Part shown: piece after piece, positions 1 to 5,630 of the stretch
Layout: each line of letters starts with the position of its first letter
Position numbering within the stretch: the stretch's first letter is position 1
Program-made: the position numbers and the translations under genes
Assembly: GCA_023430725.1 (NCBI GenBank)
Contig: JAEYZD010000192.1
Location: 1 to 15,041 of the forward strand
Source: Bacteroidota bacterium
Lineage (GTDB): Bacteria; Bacteroidota; Bacteroidia; Bacteroidales; VadinHA17
DNA length: 15,041 bases
Direction of reading: 5' to 3'
The notes under the pieces: model-generated
Database searches by the model: none
Told to the model about the DNA's origin: nothing
What the model saw: the letters and a program-made list of their open reading frames with translations, nothing else

Positions 1-549
1 ACTCTCAGAATCGGACTCGCGCATCAATCCAGAATCGATATCCCGCATAGAACCGGAATCAGCCTCTCTCTGTGCTTCGGAAGTGCTGCCTCGCATACTC
101 TCTGAGTCTGATTCGCGGTATGCATCAGATGAACTGTCGCGCATGCTCTCAGAGTCTGCCTCGCGGTAGTCTTCAGATGAACTGTCACGGATACTCTCAG
201 AATCGGACTCGCGCATCAATCCAGAATCGATATCCCGCATAGAACCGGAATCAGCCTCTCTCTGTGCTTCGGAAGTGCTGCCCCGCATACTCTCTGAGTC
301 GGCCTCGCGCTGAGCTTCGGAAGTGCTGCCTCGCATACTCTCTGAGTCGGCCTCGCGGTAGTCTTCGGATGAACTGCCTCGCATGCTCTCTGAGTTGGCC
401 TCGCGGTAGTCTTCGGATGAACTGCCCCGCATGCTCTCTGAGTCTGCCTCACGCTGTACTTCTGAATCGCTTCCACGCAAACTTTCAGAATCGGTTTCAC
501 GCATCAATCCCGAGTCGCTGTCGCGCATTGACCCTGAGTCGCTGTCGCG
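1..549 (-). repeat. 24-bp tandem repeat coding for octapeptides
   Basis: A 24 bp unit repeats in perfect phase from 549 to the left edge, 22 full copies and a partial, with no frame-breaking insertion or deletion. Paired units give a 48 bp super-period. A larger duplication is nested in it: bases 1-108 match 193-300 with one difference (91 T, 283 C), an offset of 192 bp or exactly eight units. Confidence 0.9.
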
Positions 550-579
550 CAATGTATCTGAATTGACTAACGTACTCAC
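1..579 (-). CDS. Octapeptide-repeat low-complexity protein, partial (runs off left edge)
   Basis: I do not recognise this protein. The minus-strand frame starting at GTG 579-577 stays open for 193 codons to the window edge. After ten residues (MSTLVNSDTL) it is nothing but octads: 22 complete ones and a partial. Each begins with Arg and has Ser at position 5. Common forms are READSESM, RGSSSEDY, RGSTSEAQ and RDIDSGLM, often alternating as a 16-residue pair. Copies differ largely at synonymous third positions (GAT/GAC, TCA/TCT/TCC, AGT/AGC), which supports this frame. I see no signal peptide, cysteine or membrane segment in the visible part. The start is a choice: the frame is open back to 651, and GTG 579 is the first ordinary start codon after the upstream gene ends at 611. 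ATG 527-525 is an alternative. A 7 bp AT-rich inverted repeat (581-587/592-598) lies just before the GTG. It is probably co-transcribed with the GPP34 gene 31 bp upstream. Confidence 0.6.
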   Translation of the reverse strand, partial: MSTLVNSDTLRDSDSGSMRDSDSGLMRETDSESLRGSDSEVQREADSESMRGSSSEDYREANSESMRGSSSEDYREADSESMRGSTSEAQREADSESMRGSTSEAQREADSGSMRDIDSGLMRESDSESIRDSSSEDYREADSESMRDSSSDAYRESDSESMRGSTSEAQREADSGSMRDIDSGLMRESDSES

Positions 580-610
580 AAATAATTGCTTAATTATTAT
601 TGGATCACTG

Positions 611-1300
611 CTAACGTCGCCCTGCGGAGGCGGAAGCCACAGCGGCAGCAGTCACACTGGCGATAATTGCTGCCTGAACCTGCCGGATAGTCTGCGCAAC
701 TGCATCTGAAACCGGACTTTCAATCACCATTACCTTCAACTGCTGCCTGATACGTTTCAACTCATCGCGGTCTGAGGACAGAATCCTCTCCATGCTGCAG
801 GCTTTCACCATACCTGCAAGAGCGTTTAGCTCTCCGTCACCACCCCTGCCCGACAGTATCTCATTCTTCAACTGACGAATCAGACTGCTACGGGTGTAAG
901 TCTCCATGAAAACTGACTGCCGGTATGGGATGAGCCCAAGAAACTTCCTCCTTTCAATACGAAGAATTCTCTTGTCCTCCAATCCCTCAAGTATCTGCCA
1001 CTTGTACCGGCTGTACCGGGAGGCAAGCTTCCCGACCCAGTAACTGACTTTTCGCGGATTGGGGGACTGGGAGATCATCGTGCTGACATCATTCAGCATC
1101 GGGGAGGAGAGGGCCTTGCCAGGCTTCAGCAAAAGCTTCTTGTCGACAATGCTGACACGCTCACCAAGGGCGAGATCCAGAAGAATAGCCCCGGCAATGC
1201 CATACTGGATGTATGTCTGCGATGTCAGAAACCCGCCCTTTTCAGGACGATGAGCGATGATGAGGAATTTCTCAGCGGTGGAAAATGTCTTTTCAGCCAT
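611..1300 (-). CDS. GPP34 (GOLPH3/Vps74-like) family protein
   Basis: This 229-residue protein fits the GPP34 family, whose eukaryotic members (GOLPH3, Vps74) bind phosphatidylinositol 4-phosphate at the Golgi. The role of bacterial members is not established. Visible family blocks are YGIAGAILLDLAL (33-45), PRKVSYWVGKLA (82-93) and ILRIERRKFLGLIPYR (112-127), then a helical C-terminal half. It is predicted cytoplasmic or peripheral to the membrane: there is no signal peptide, and the last 20 residues are an Ala/Ser-rich tail ending in GRR. ATG 1300 is used because the family block begins soon after it. The gene lies between a DUF4180 gene upstream and the octapeptide-repeat frame downstream, all on the same strand. 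No partner gene shows a lipid pathway, so the ligand is unknown. Family assignment is firm, function is not. Confidence 0.85.
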   Translation of the reverse strand: MAEKTFSTAEKFLIIAHRPEKGGFLTSQTYIQYGIAGAILLDLALGERVSIVDKKLLLKPGKALSSPMLNDVSTMISQSPNPRKVSYWVGKLASRYSRYKWQILEGLEDKRILRIERRKFLGLIPYRQSVFMETYTRSSLIRQLKNEILSGRGGDGELNALAGMVKACSMERILSSDRDELKRIRQQLKVMVIESPVSDAVAQTIRQVQAAIIASVTAAAVASASAGRR

Positions 1301-1320
1301 AATTGTAAAAATTGGGGCGA

Positions 1321-1428
1321 CGGGGCCGGTCAGTTAAAGGGCGGGGTGATGGATTCAGTCTGGTTCTATGCCCGGGCTCCGGGGCCGGTCAGTCGCAGTC
1401 CGGGGTGATGGATTCAGCCTGATTCTAC
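1321..1428. repeat. Two direct copies of a 49-bp sequence, 59 bp apart
   Basis: Bases 1321-1369 and 1380-1428 share the blocks cggggccggtcagt, cggggtgatggattcag and ttcta at identical spacing. A fragment like the middle of the unit (gcagtccggcg) recurs near 1485-1495. The repeat occupies the 216 bp gap between the GPP34 gene and the end of the DUF4180 gene. I see no gene in it. Confidence 0.7.
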
Positions 1429-1516
1429 GGCTGATTGGTGGTGGCTGGTCGGTCTCTGGCAGGCTCGATTGATTACCTTCAGTTGCAGTCCGGCGCTACC
1501 CCATACTTGTTCAATG

Positions 1517-1876
1517 TTACTTTCTCAAAGCGGAAATCGCTTCCTCTACAGTCGGCACGAAACATACCATTTTGCCGCGGTTGCTCTCACGGATGAAATC
1601 GCGCCAGCTACGGCTCTTCAGATGGGAAATATCGCCCACAATGGCCAACCTCATCCTGTAGTTGGAGAACTTCTGAAGGATATCGCCGGCCATCCCGGTC
1701 CTGAGATCGAAAAAACCGGAGGCAAAAGAGTCAGAGTGTATTACAACCTTGGTGCAGCCTTCATAACTGGCATTCCCAAGTATGTCAACATCGTCATCGG
1801 CTGACCCTATTGTACCTGCCCCAGGCTTCAATTCCGCAATACTGCCGGTGACTTCGTCAGGGTGAATAATGAACAT
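1517..1876 (-). CDS. DUF4180 domain-containing protein
   Basis: This 119-residue protein matches DUF4180 over its whole length. The conserved core is visible: YEGCTKVVIH (38-47), FFDLRTGMAGDILQK (55-69), NYRMRLAIVGD (72-82) and SWRDFIRESNRGK (90-102), followed by a C-terminal helix EEAISAL. The family has no established biochemical function. Members are small soluble alpha/beta proteins, and nothing here suggests secretion or membrane insertion. The start at ATG 1876 gives the usual family length. It is the first gene of a same-strand group that continues with the GPP34 gene after a 216 bp gap holding direct repeats, so co-transcription is possible but not shown. About 990 bp without a gene lie upstream. 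Confidence 0.8.
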   Translation of the reverse strand: MFIIHPDEVTGSIAELKPGAGTIGSADDDVDILGNASYEGCTKVVIHSDSFASGFFDLRTGMAGDILQKFSNYRMRLAIVGDISHLKSRSWRDFIRESNRGKMVCFVPTVEEAISALRK

Positions 1877-2014
1877 ATAATACCGGTAATTGTTAGCTGT
1901 TTAAGAGGTTCAATTTTGCTTGCTCCGGTTCTCTCGTCTGAAAGGCTGCTTAAGGTGGCAGAGGAGACTTAAAAACTATTTTTTAAGGCTCGGAGCCTGG
2001 CGCAGAGATAGTAT

Positions 2015-2129
2015 CTTCCTTTCGGGAGAGGGATTCAACTTATTAACGGACCTTGCTTGGTTTTTGATTGGAGAGAGCCCTGTGTACTATCCGGTTCTTC
2101 CTTCCGGGAGACGGATTAAACTGTTATTA
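2015..2129. repeat. Imperfect direct repeat pair, 82 bp apart
   Basis: Bases 2015-2045 (cttcctttcgggagagg...) and 2097-2129 (cttccttccgggagacg...) share a stretch ending in cttatta / tgttatta. The second copy forms the left arm of the hairpin at 2102-2140. The pair could be remnants of a duplicated regulatory or structured element. Confidence 0.45.
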
Positions 2130-2147
2130 TAATCCCGGAAACCTTTT
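2102..2147 (+). terminator. Hairpin followed by T-run (terminator-like)
   Basis: Arms ttccggga (2102-2109) and tcccggaa (2133-2140) are perfectly complementary over 8 bp, and acctttttta follows. The 23-base loop is larger than usual and no convincing plus-strand gene precedes it, so the role is uncertain. Confidence 0.3.
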
Positions 2148-2149
2148 TT

Positions 2150-2205
2150 ATAGTGGCTCGAACGTTGATTCTGACCTGCAGAAGGTGTTTTAATCAGGCC
2201 ACTAT
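2150..2205. other. Nested inverted repeat, possible structured RNA element
   Basis: Arms atagtggc (2150-2157) and gccactat (2198-2205) pair perfectly over 8 bp. Inside them tgatt (2166-2170) pairs with aatca (2192-2196), and acct (2174-2177) with aggt (2183-2186). Three nested stems in 56 bases suggest a folded RNA or a cruciform protein site. It is too short for a tRNA and matches no family I know. Confidence 0.35.
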
Positions 2206-2788
2206 TTTGAGTCAGGTACAAAACTCCGCTCCGTCAGTCACACCTAAAATGATTTAGAAAGCTGAAATACAACGACTTTCACTCGACTGACAGAAGATGA
2301 CTATAGCAAACAACGAAATTTAACAAATATTTTCGATTGAAGCAAGGAAATCGTCGGGAAATTGTGTAAAACAGTTGATTCATCGTTGCAGGGAGTACTT
2401 CTTACTTATTGAATCATATAGAACATGGGTTATCCTTTATCACATGACAGGTGAAACATCTCAGGGAGTGAAAATATGGACGCTTGTTGTCCCGGGGGAC
2501 CAAAATTATATTGCAAGGAGCATATACACGGGATTGATAGTCAACCATAGTTGAGGTGTGGGGAGGGAAGAGCCTGGAGGGTTTAAGATAAGTGGTCAGG
2601 CAATTCCCGGTACTGATGATCCGGGGTAAAGAATAGCGGGCGCTGGCAATCCTCGTGTCTTAATAACCATAGAGATAAATACCGGCCCTCTGGCTCTTAC
2701 ACACTAATGAGGAACCTCGATTTCCCGCACCGCTGGCCTTTCCCGAACTATTTAAGAACCGCGACCGGCCCGCAAATGAAACAACCTG

Positions 2789-2858
2789 GCTCCGCCGGTT
2801 TTAAACGCTACCGCTGAACCGCCGGCTTCTTCTCTCCAGTGAAGAGGCACGGCGGAGC
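2789..2858 (-). terminator. Hairpin cluster downstream of rnfA, candidate operon terminator
   Basis: Just past the rnfA stop, ccgccg (2819-2824) can pair with cggcgg (2850-2855), with a second inner stem gaaga/tcttc. The same right arm can instead pair further out: gctccgcc (2789-2796) with ggcggagc (2851-2858). The two folds exclude each other. Neither is followed by a strong U-run on the minus strand, so factor-dependent termination or 3'-end protection is as likely as intrinsic termination. Confidence 0.4.
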
Positions 2859-2867
2859 GCATTGTTT

Positions 2868-3440
2868 CTAAACCAACCCTGCAAACCCCATAAACGCCAG
2901 CGCCAGGATACCTGCCGTGACCAGAGAGATAGGCACTCCCTTCATCCCGGAGGGAACATCGGCAAGCTCCAGCTGCTCGCGGATACCGGCCAGAATTACA
3001 AGAGCAAGACCAAAACCAATCGCAGTGGCAGCTCCGTAAACAATTCCTTCTCCAAGATTGTAATCCTTCTTGATTACAAGGATCGCAACACCAAGAACCG
3101 CGCAGTTCGTGGTAATCAGCGGCAAGAAAATCCCCAGGGACTGATACAGCGGCTGACTGATCTTCTTCAGTATGATTTCAACCATCTGAACCAACGCTGC
3201 AATCACCAGGATGAAGGTGATCGTCTGCATAAAGGTAATACCCAGTGGTATAAGCACATATACATGTATGATGTAGGTCACCATCGTCGCCAGCACCATC
3301 ACAAAGGTCACGGCCCCTGACATCCCAATGGCTGTGCTCACCTTGTTCGAAACACCCAGGAAAGGACATACACCCAGGAACTGTGCAAGCACAACGTTGT
3401 TGACGAAAATCGCGGATATTATAAGCAGAATATATTCCAT
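2868..3440 (-). CDS. rnfA: Rnf complex membrane subunit RnfA
   Basis: RnfA is one of two homologous six-helix membrane subunits of the Rnf complex, which couples ferredoxin:NAD+ electron transfer to sodium or proton movement. The 190-residue length is typical. The N-terminus MEYILLIISAIFVNNVVLAQFLG and the two half-helix segments FLGVCPFLG (Cys25) and TTNCAVLG (Cys113) are all present. In solved Rnf and Nqr structures the matching cysteines of RnfA and RnfE hold a shared intramembrane iron-sulfur centre. The start at ATG 3440 is preceded by a clear purine-rich ribosome site (ggaggaaagaaa). It is the last gene of the operon, 12 bp after rnfE, and is followed by a hairpin cluster. Confidence 0.96.
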   Translation of the reverse strand: MEYILLIISAIFVNNVVLAQFLGVCPFLGVSNKVSTAIGMSGAVTFVMVLATMVTYIIHVYVLIPLGITFMQTITFILVIAALVQMVEIILKKISQPLYQSLGIFLPLITTNCAVLGVAILVIKKDYNLGEGIVYGAATAIGFGLALVILAGIREQLELADVPSGMKGVPISLVTAGILALAFMGFAGLV

Positions 3441-3452
3441 TTTCTTTCCTCC

Positions 3453-4034
3453 CTATGCTTTGTTGATCCTGTTCACAATGGCAATCAGATACCCAAGGGC
3501 AATAAACGCCCCCGGCGCAAGAATGAAGACCAGTATGCCGTCACCTTCAATGAACTTGAAGCCGGCAATAGCACCGCTGCCCAGAATCTCGCGGACAGCT
3601 CCGAGCACCCCGAGAGCTCCGGTAAATCCGAGCCCCATACCTGCACCGTCGACAAACGACGACCAGACCGTATTCTTGCTGGCAAATGCCTCGGCACGGC
3701 CCAGTACAATGCAGTTCACCACAATCAGCGGAATAAATATTCCAAGGGTCTCGTATAACGAAGGAACATAAGCCTGCATCACCAGGTCAACTATCGTCAC
3801 AAACGTCGCAATAACCACAATAAATGCAGGTATGCGAACCTTGTCAGGAATGATGTTCTTCATCAGCGCTATCACCACGTTGGAGCCTATAAGGACGAAG
3901 GTGGTCGCAAATCCCATACCCAGTCCGTTCATGGCCGACGAAGTGGTGGCCAGTGTGGGACAGGTTCCCAATACCAACACAAGGATCGGGTTCTCCTTCA
4001 GAAATCCTTTTGTAAAATTCTGCATCTGGTTCAT
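3453..4034 (-). CDS. rnfE: Rnf complex membrane subunit RnfE
   Basis: RnfE is the RnfA-related membrane subunit of the ion-translocating ferredoxin:NAD+ oxidoreductase. The protein has 193 residues and about six hydrophobic segments. Conserved half-helix motifs are VLVLGTCPTLA (Cys25) and PLIVVNCIVLGRAEAFA (Cys108). Those cysteines are expected to pair with RnfA Cys25 and Cys113 at the intramembrane iron centre. The start ATG 4034 overlaps the rnfG stop by four bases (ATGA) and has a ggagg ribosome site 6 bases upstream, inside the end of rnfG. That arrangement points to translational coupling and near-equal synthesis of RnfG and RnfE. Nothing is truncated or unusual. Confidence 0.96.
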   Translation of the reverse strand: MNQMQNFTKGFLKENPILVLVLGTCPTLATTSSAMNGLGMGFATTFVLIGSNVVIALMKNIIPDKVRIPAFIVVIATFVTIVDLVMQAYVPSLYETLGIFIPLIVVNCIVLGRAEAFASKNTVWSSFVDGAGMGLGFTGALGVLGAVREILGSGAIAGFKFIEGDGILVFILAPGAFIALGYLIAIVNRINKA

Positions 4035-4624
4035 TTCAAACCTCCTTTTTCGAATGCGTTATACGCCCTCTGAACTCCGTCACAGAAAGCTCTAGAACTG
4101 ATTGTGGCAGCGGTGATGGCATCAACCGGCCCGCCGTCCTTCTTCACCTTAAGGGCGAACTCGGCGGGATTCTTTCCCTTGAACTGATCCTTGAACTCGG
4201 GCTTCTCCGGGGTGCCGTCGGGAACCATCTTCGTCCCGAGACCAGGCGTCTCCTTGTGCTCAATGACGTTTATATTGTAAATCGCGCCGTCAGGCGTAAA
4301 TCCTACCATAAAACCAATGTAACCACTGAAACCGTTGTTGGTGTAAGATCTGACGGCATATCCCACAACCTCCTCTCCGTTTTTGGCAGGATACACCTCG
4401 AGGGAATCACCCTCGCCGGTTGGCAGCATGAACATCTCATCATTCGGGTTATTCGTGAACTCCGGCACCACCTGCTTGATTGCGTTAATCTTCTTGTTCA
4501 GGGCCGTTACAGCTATCGGGGCCTTCGTCATTTCATAAACGAAACCGAGTCCTGCAGAGGCTCCCAGTGATATCAAAGTCAGCGAAAGAACCATGTTCCT
4601 GAGCGACGATTGCATCTTAGCCAC
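4031..4624 (-). CDS. rnfG: Rnf complex flavin subunit RnfG
   Basis: RnfG carries a covalently bound FMN on the outer face of the membrane and passes electrons between the membrane iron centre and RnfD. The 197-residue protein has one N-terminal membrane anchor (about 11-30), then an FMN-binding domain with ETPGLGTK (125-132) and the flavin-attachment motif DAITAATISS. Thr174 is the expected phosphoester-linked residue. The start is GTG 4624, which overlaps rnfD by 8 bp. It is preferred because a ggaggtg ribosome site sits about 6 bases upstream of it. The ATG at 4615 is 15 bases from that site but remains possible. The 3' end overlaps the rnfE start by 4 bp. Confidence 0.95.
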   Translation of the reverse strand: MAKMQSSLRNMVLSLTLISLGASAGLGFVYEMTKAPIAVTALNKKINAIKQVVPEFTNNPNDEMFMLPTGEGDSLEVYPAKNGEEVVGYAVRSYTNNGFSGYIGFMVGFTPDGAIYNINVIEHKETPGLGTKMVPDGTPEKPEFKDQFKGKNPAEFALKVKKDGGPVDAITAATISSRAFCDGVQRAYNAFEKGGLK

Positions 4625-5618
4625 GTTTCACCTCCTTCCCGAACCTCTTTGGTTTAATGTACATATTCAATAATGGCACAAACGCATTCATAATAAGTAT
4701 CGCGAACGAGACCCCCTCGGGGTAAGCGCCCCAGACCCTTATAAGCACTGTTATGACTCCTATGCCGATGCCGTATATCACCATACCCTTTGCTGTCATC
4801 GGCGATGTCACATAATCGGTGGCCATGTAGATCGCACCGAGCATAATCCCTCCTGTAAGCAGATGGAACAGGGGATCGGCATATTTCGTCGGGTCAGCCG
4901 CCCAGAGGATGCCGGTGAACGCAGCTACAGTCAGAAGGATTGTCACCGGGATATGCCAGGTGATTATCTTCCTCCAGACCAGGTAAATGCCCCCGAGAAT
5001 CAGTGCCGCAGCGGCGATCTCACCCATCGAGCCTCCCATGTACCCGTAAAAGAGCTGCATGTGCGTCGGGACCTTCTCCATCAGCGCGGAAACTGCCTCG
5101 CCGTTCTTGATCCCTTCGCTCATAATTGCAAGGGGAGTGGCGCCGGTCACCGCGTCAGTGTAACCTGTGTTGAATCCCTGCGGCAACGGCCAGCTTGTCA
5201 TCTGCACCGGGAAGGAAATTAAAAGGAACACCCTTCCCACCAGCGCCGGGTTGAACGGGTTGTTGCCTATCCCCCCGAAGGTCATCTTCGCCACACCGAT
5301 AGAAACAATGGCGCCGATGATGATTATATAAACCGGCAGGTTCGATGGCACGTTGAAAGCCAGTAAAAGCCCCGTTACAACCGCCGATCCGTCCGAGATT
5401 GACGGCTTCGTCTTAAGTATGAACTTCTGGACAAGGTACTCCGTGGCCACGCAGGCGAGCACTGATACCAGTGTAACTATTATCGCACCCATCCCGAAGA
5501 ACCAGATCGAGGCCGCCAGGGCTGGGAGCAGCGCTATCACCACACCGTACATCAGCTTACGCGTCGTTTCGGCGCTCTGCTGGTGCGGTGACGGGGATAC
5601 ATTTAGGATATTGCTCAT
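4617..5618 (-). CDS. rnfD: Rnf complex flavin membrane subunit RnfD
   Basis: RnfD is the multi-pass membrane subunit, related to NqrB, that holds a covalent FMN and probably forms the ion path. The protein has 333 residues and about ten hydrophobic segments. The family signature SPHQQSAETTRKLMY lies near the N-terminus (SPH at 10-12), GGIGNNPFNPALVGR at 115-129, and the flavin-attachment motif DAVTGATPL at 155-163, with Thr161 as the likely FMN-linked residue. The end is basic (KPKRFGKEVKRG), as expected for a cytoplasmic C-terminus. ATG 5618 lies 12 bp after the rnfC stop, and the 3' end overlaps rnfG by 8 bp. Confidence 0.95.
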   Translation of the reverse strand: MSNILNVSPSPHQQSAETTRKLMYGVVIALLPALAASIWFFGMGAIIVTLVSVLACVATEYLVQKFILKTKPSISDGSAVVTGLLLAFNVPSNLPVYIIIIGAIVSIGVAKMTFGGIGNNPFNPALVGRVFLLISFPVQMTSWPLPQGFNTGYTDAVTGATPLAIMSEGIKNGEAVSALMEKVPTHMQLFYGYMGGSMGEIAAAALILGGIYLVWRKIITWHIPVTILLTVAAFTGILWAADPTKYADPLFHLLTGGIMLGAIYMATDYVTSPMTAKGMVIYGIGIGVITVLIRVWGAYPEGVSFAILIMNAFVPLLNMYIKPKRFGKEVKRG

Positions 5619-5630
5619 ATGTCTTGTGTG

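Larger units (their letters stand above)
1877..2867. other. Long intergenic region without a convincing gene
   Basis: This 991 bp stretch separates the rnf operon's 3' end from the DUF4180 gene. I find no credible protein gene. A 70-codon plus-strand frame (1920-2132) has no recognisable family and ends inside an inverted repeat. The region holds an AT-rich hairpin (1968-1987), a near-direct repeat (2015-2045 and 2097-2129), a terminator-like hairpin (2102-2147), a nested inverted repeat (2150-2205), and hairpins next to rnfA. Bases 2210-2780 show no structure I can name apart from one very short frame with a ribosome-site-like leader at 2476-2550. Confidence 0.6.

Noticed and set aside
1..549. 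CRISPR array
   Set aside because: The 24 bp units are contiguous, coding and without unique spacers.
216..566. Frames at 216-500 (minus, other register) and 264-566 (plus) over the repeat block
   Set aside because: They are other readings of the 24 bp repeat. They have Cys- and Pro-rich erratic composition and lack the silent-site pattern seen in the octad frame.
431..709. Plus-strand frame of 92 codons starting in the repeat
   Set aside because: The same plus frame is broken by stops further left, and it runs into the 3' end of the GPP34 gene on the opposite strand.
1920..2132. 70-codon plus-strand frame
   Set aside because: No family resemblance, no good start context, and it ends within an inverted repeat; most likely chance.
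2150..2205. tRNA or tRNA fragment (acceptor-like stem, ttcga-like motif on the minus strand)
   Set aside because: Only 56 bases, with no anticodon arm and no standard T-arm. It was kept only as an unnamed structured element.
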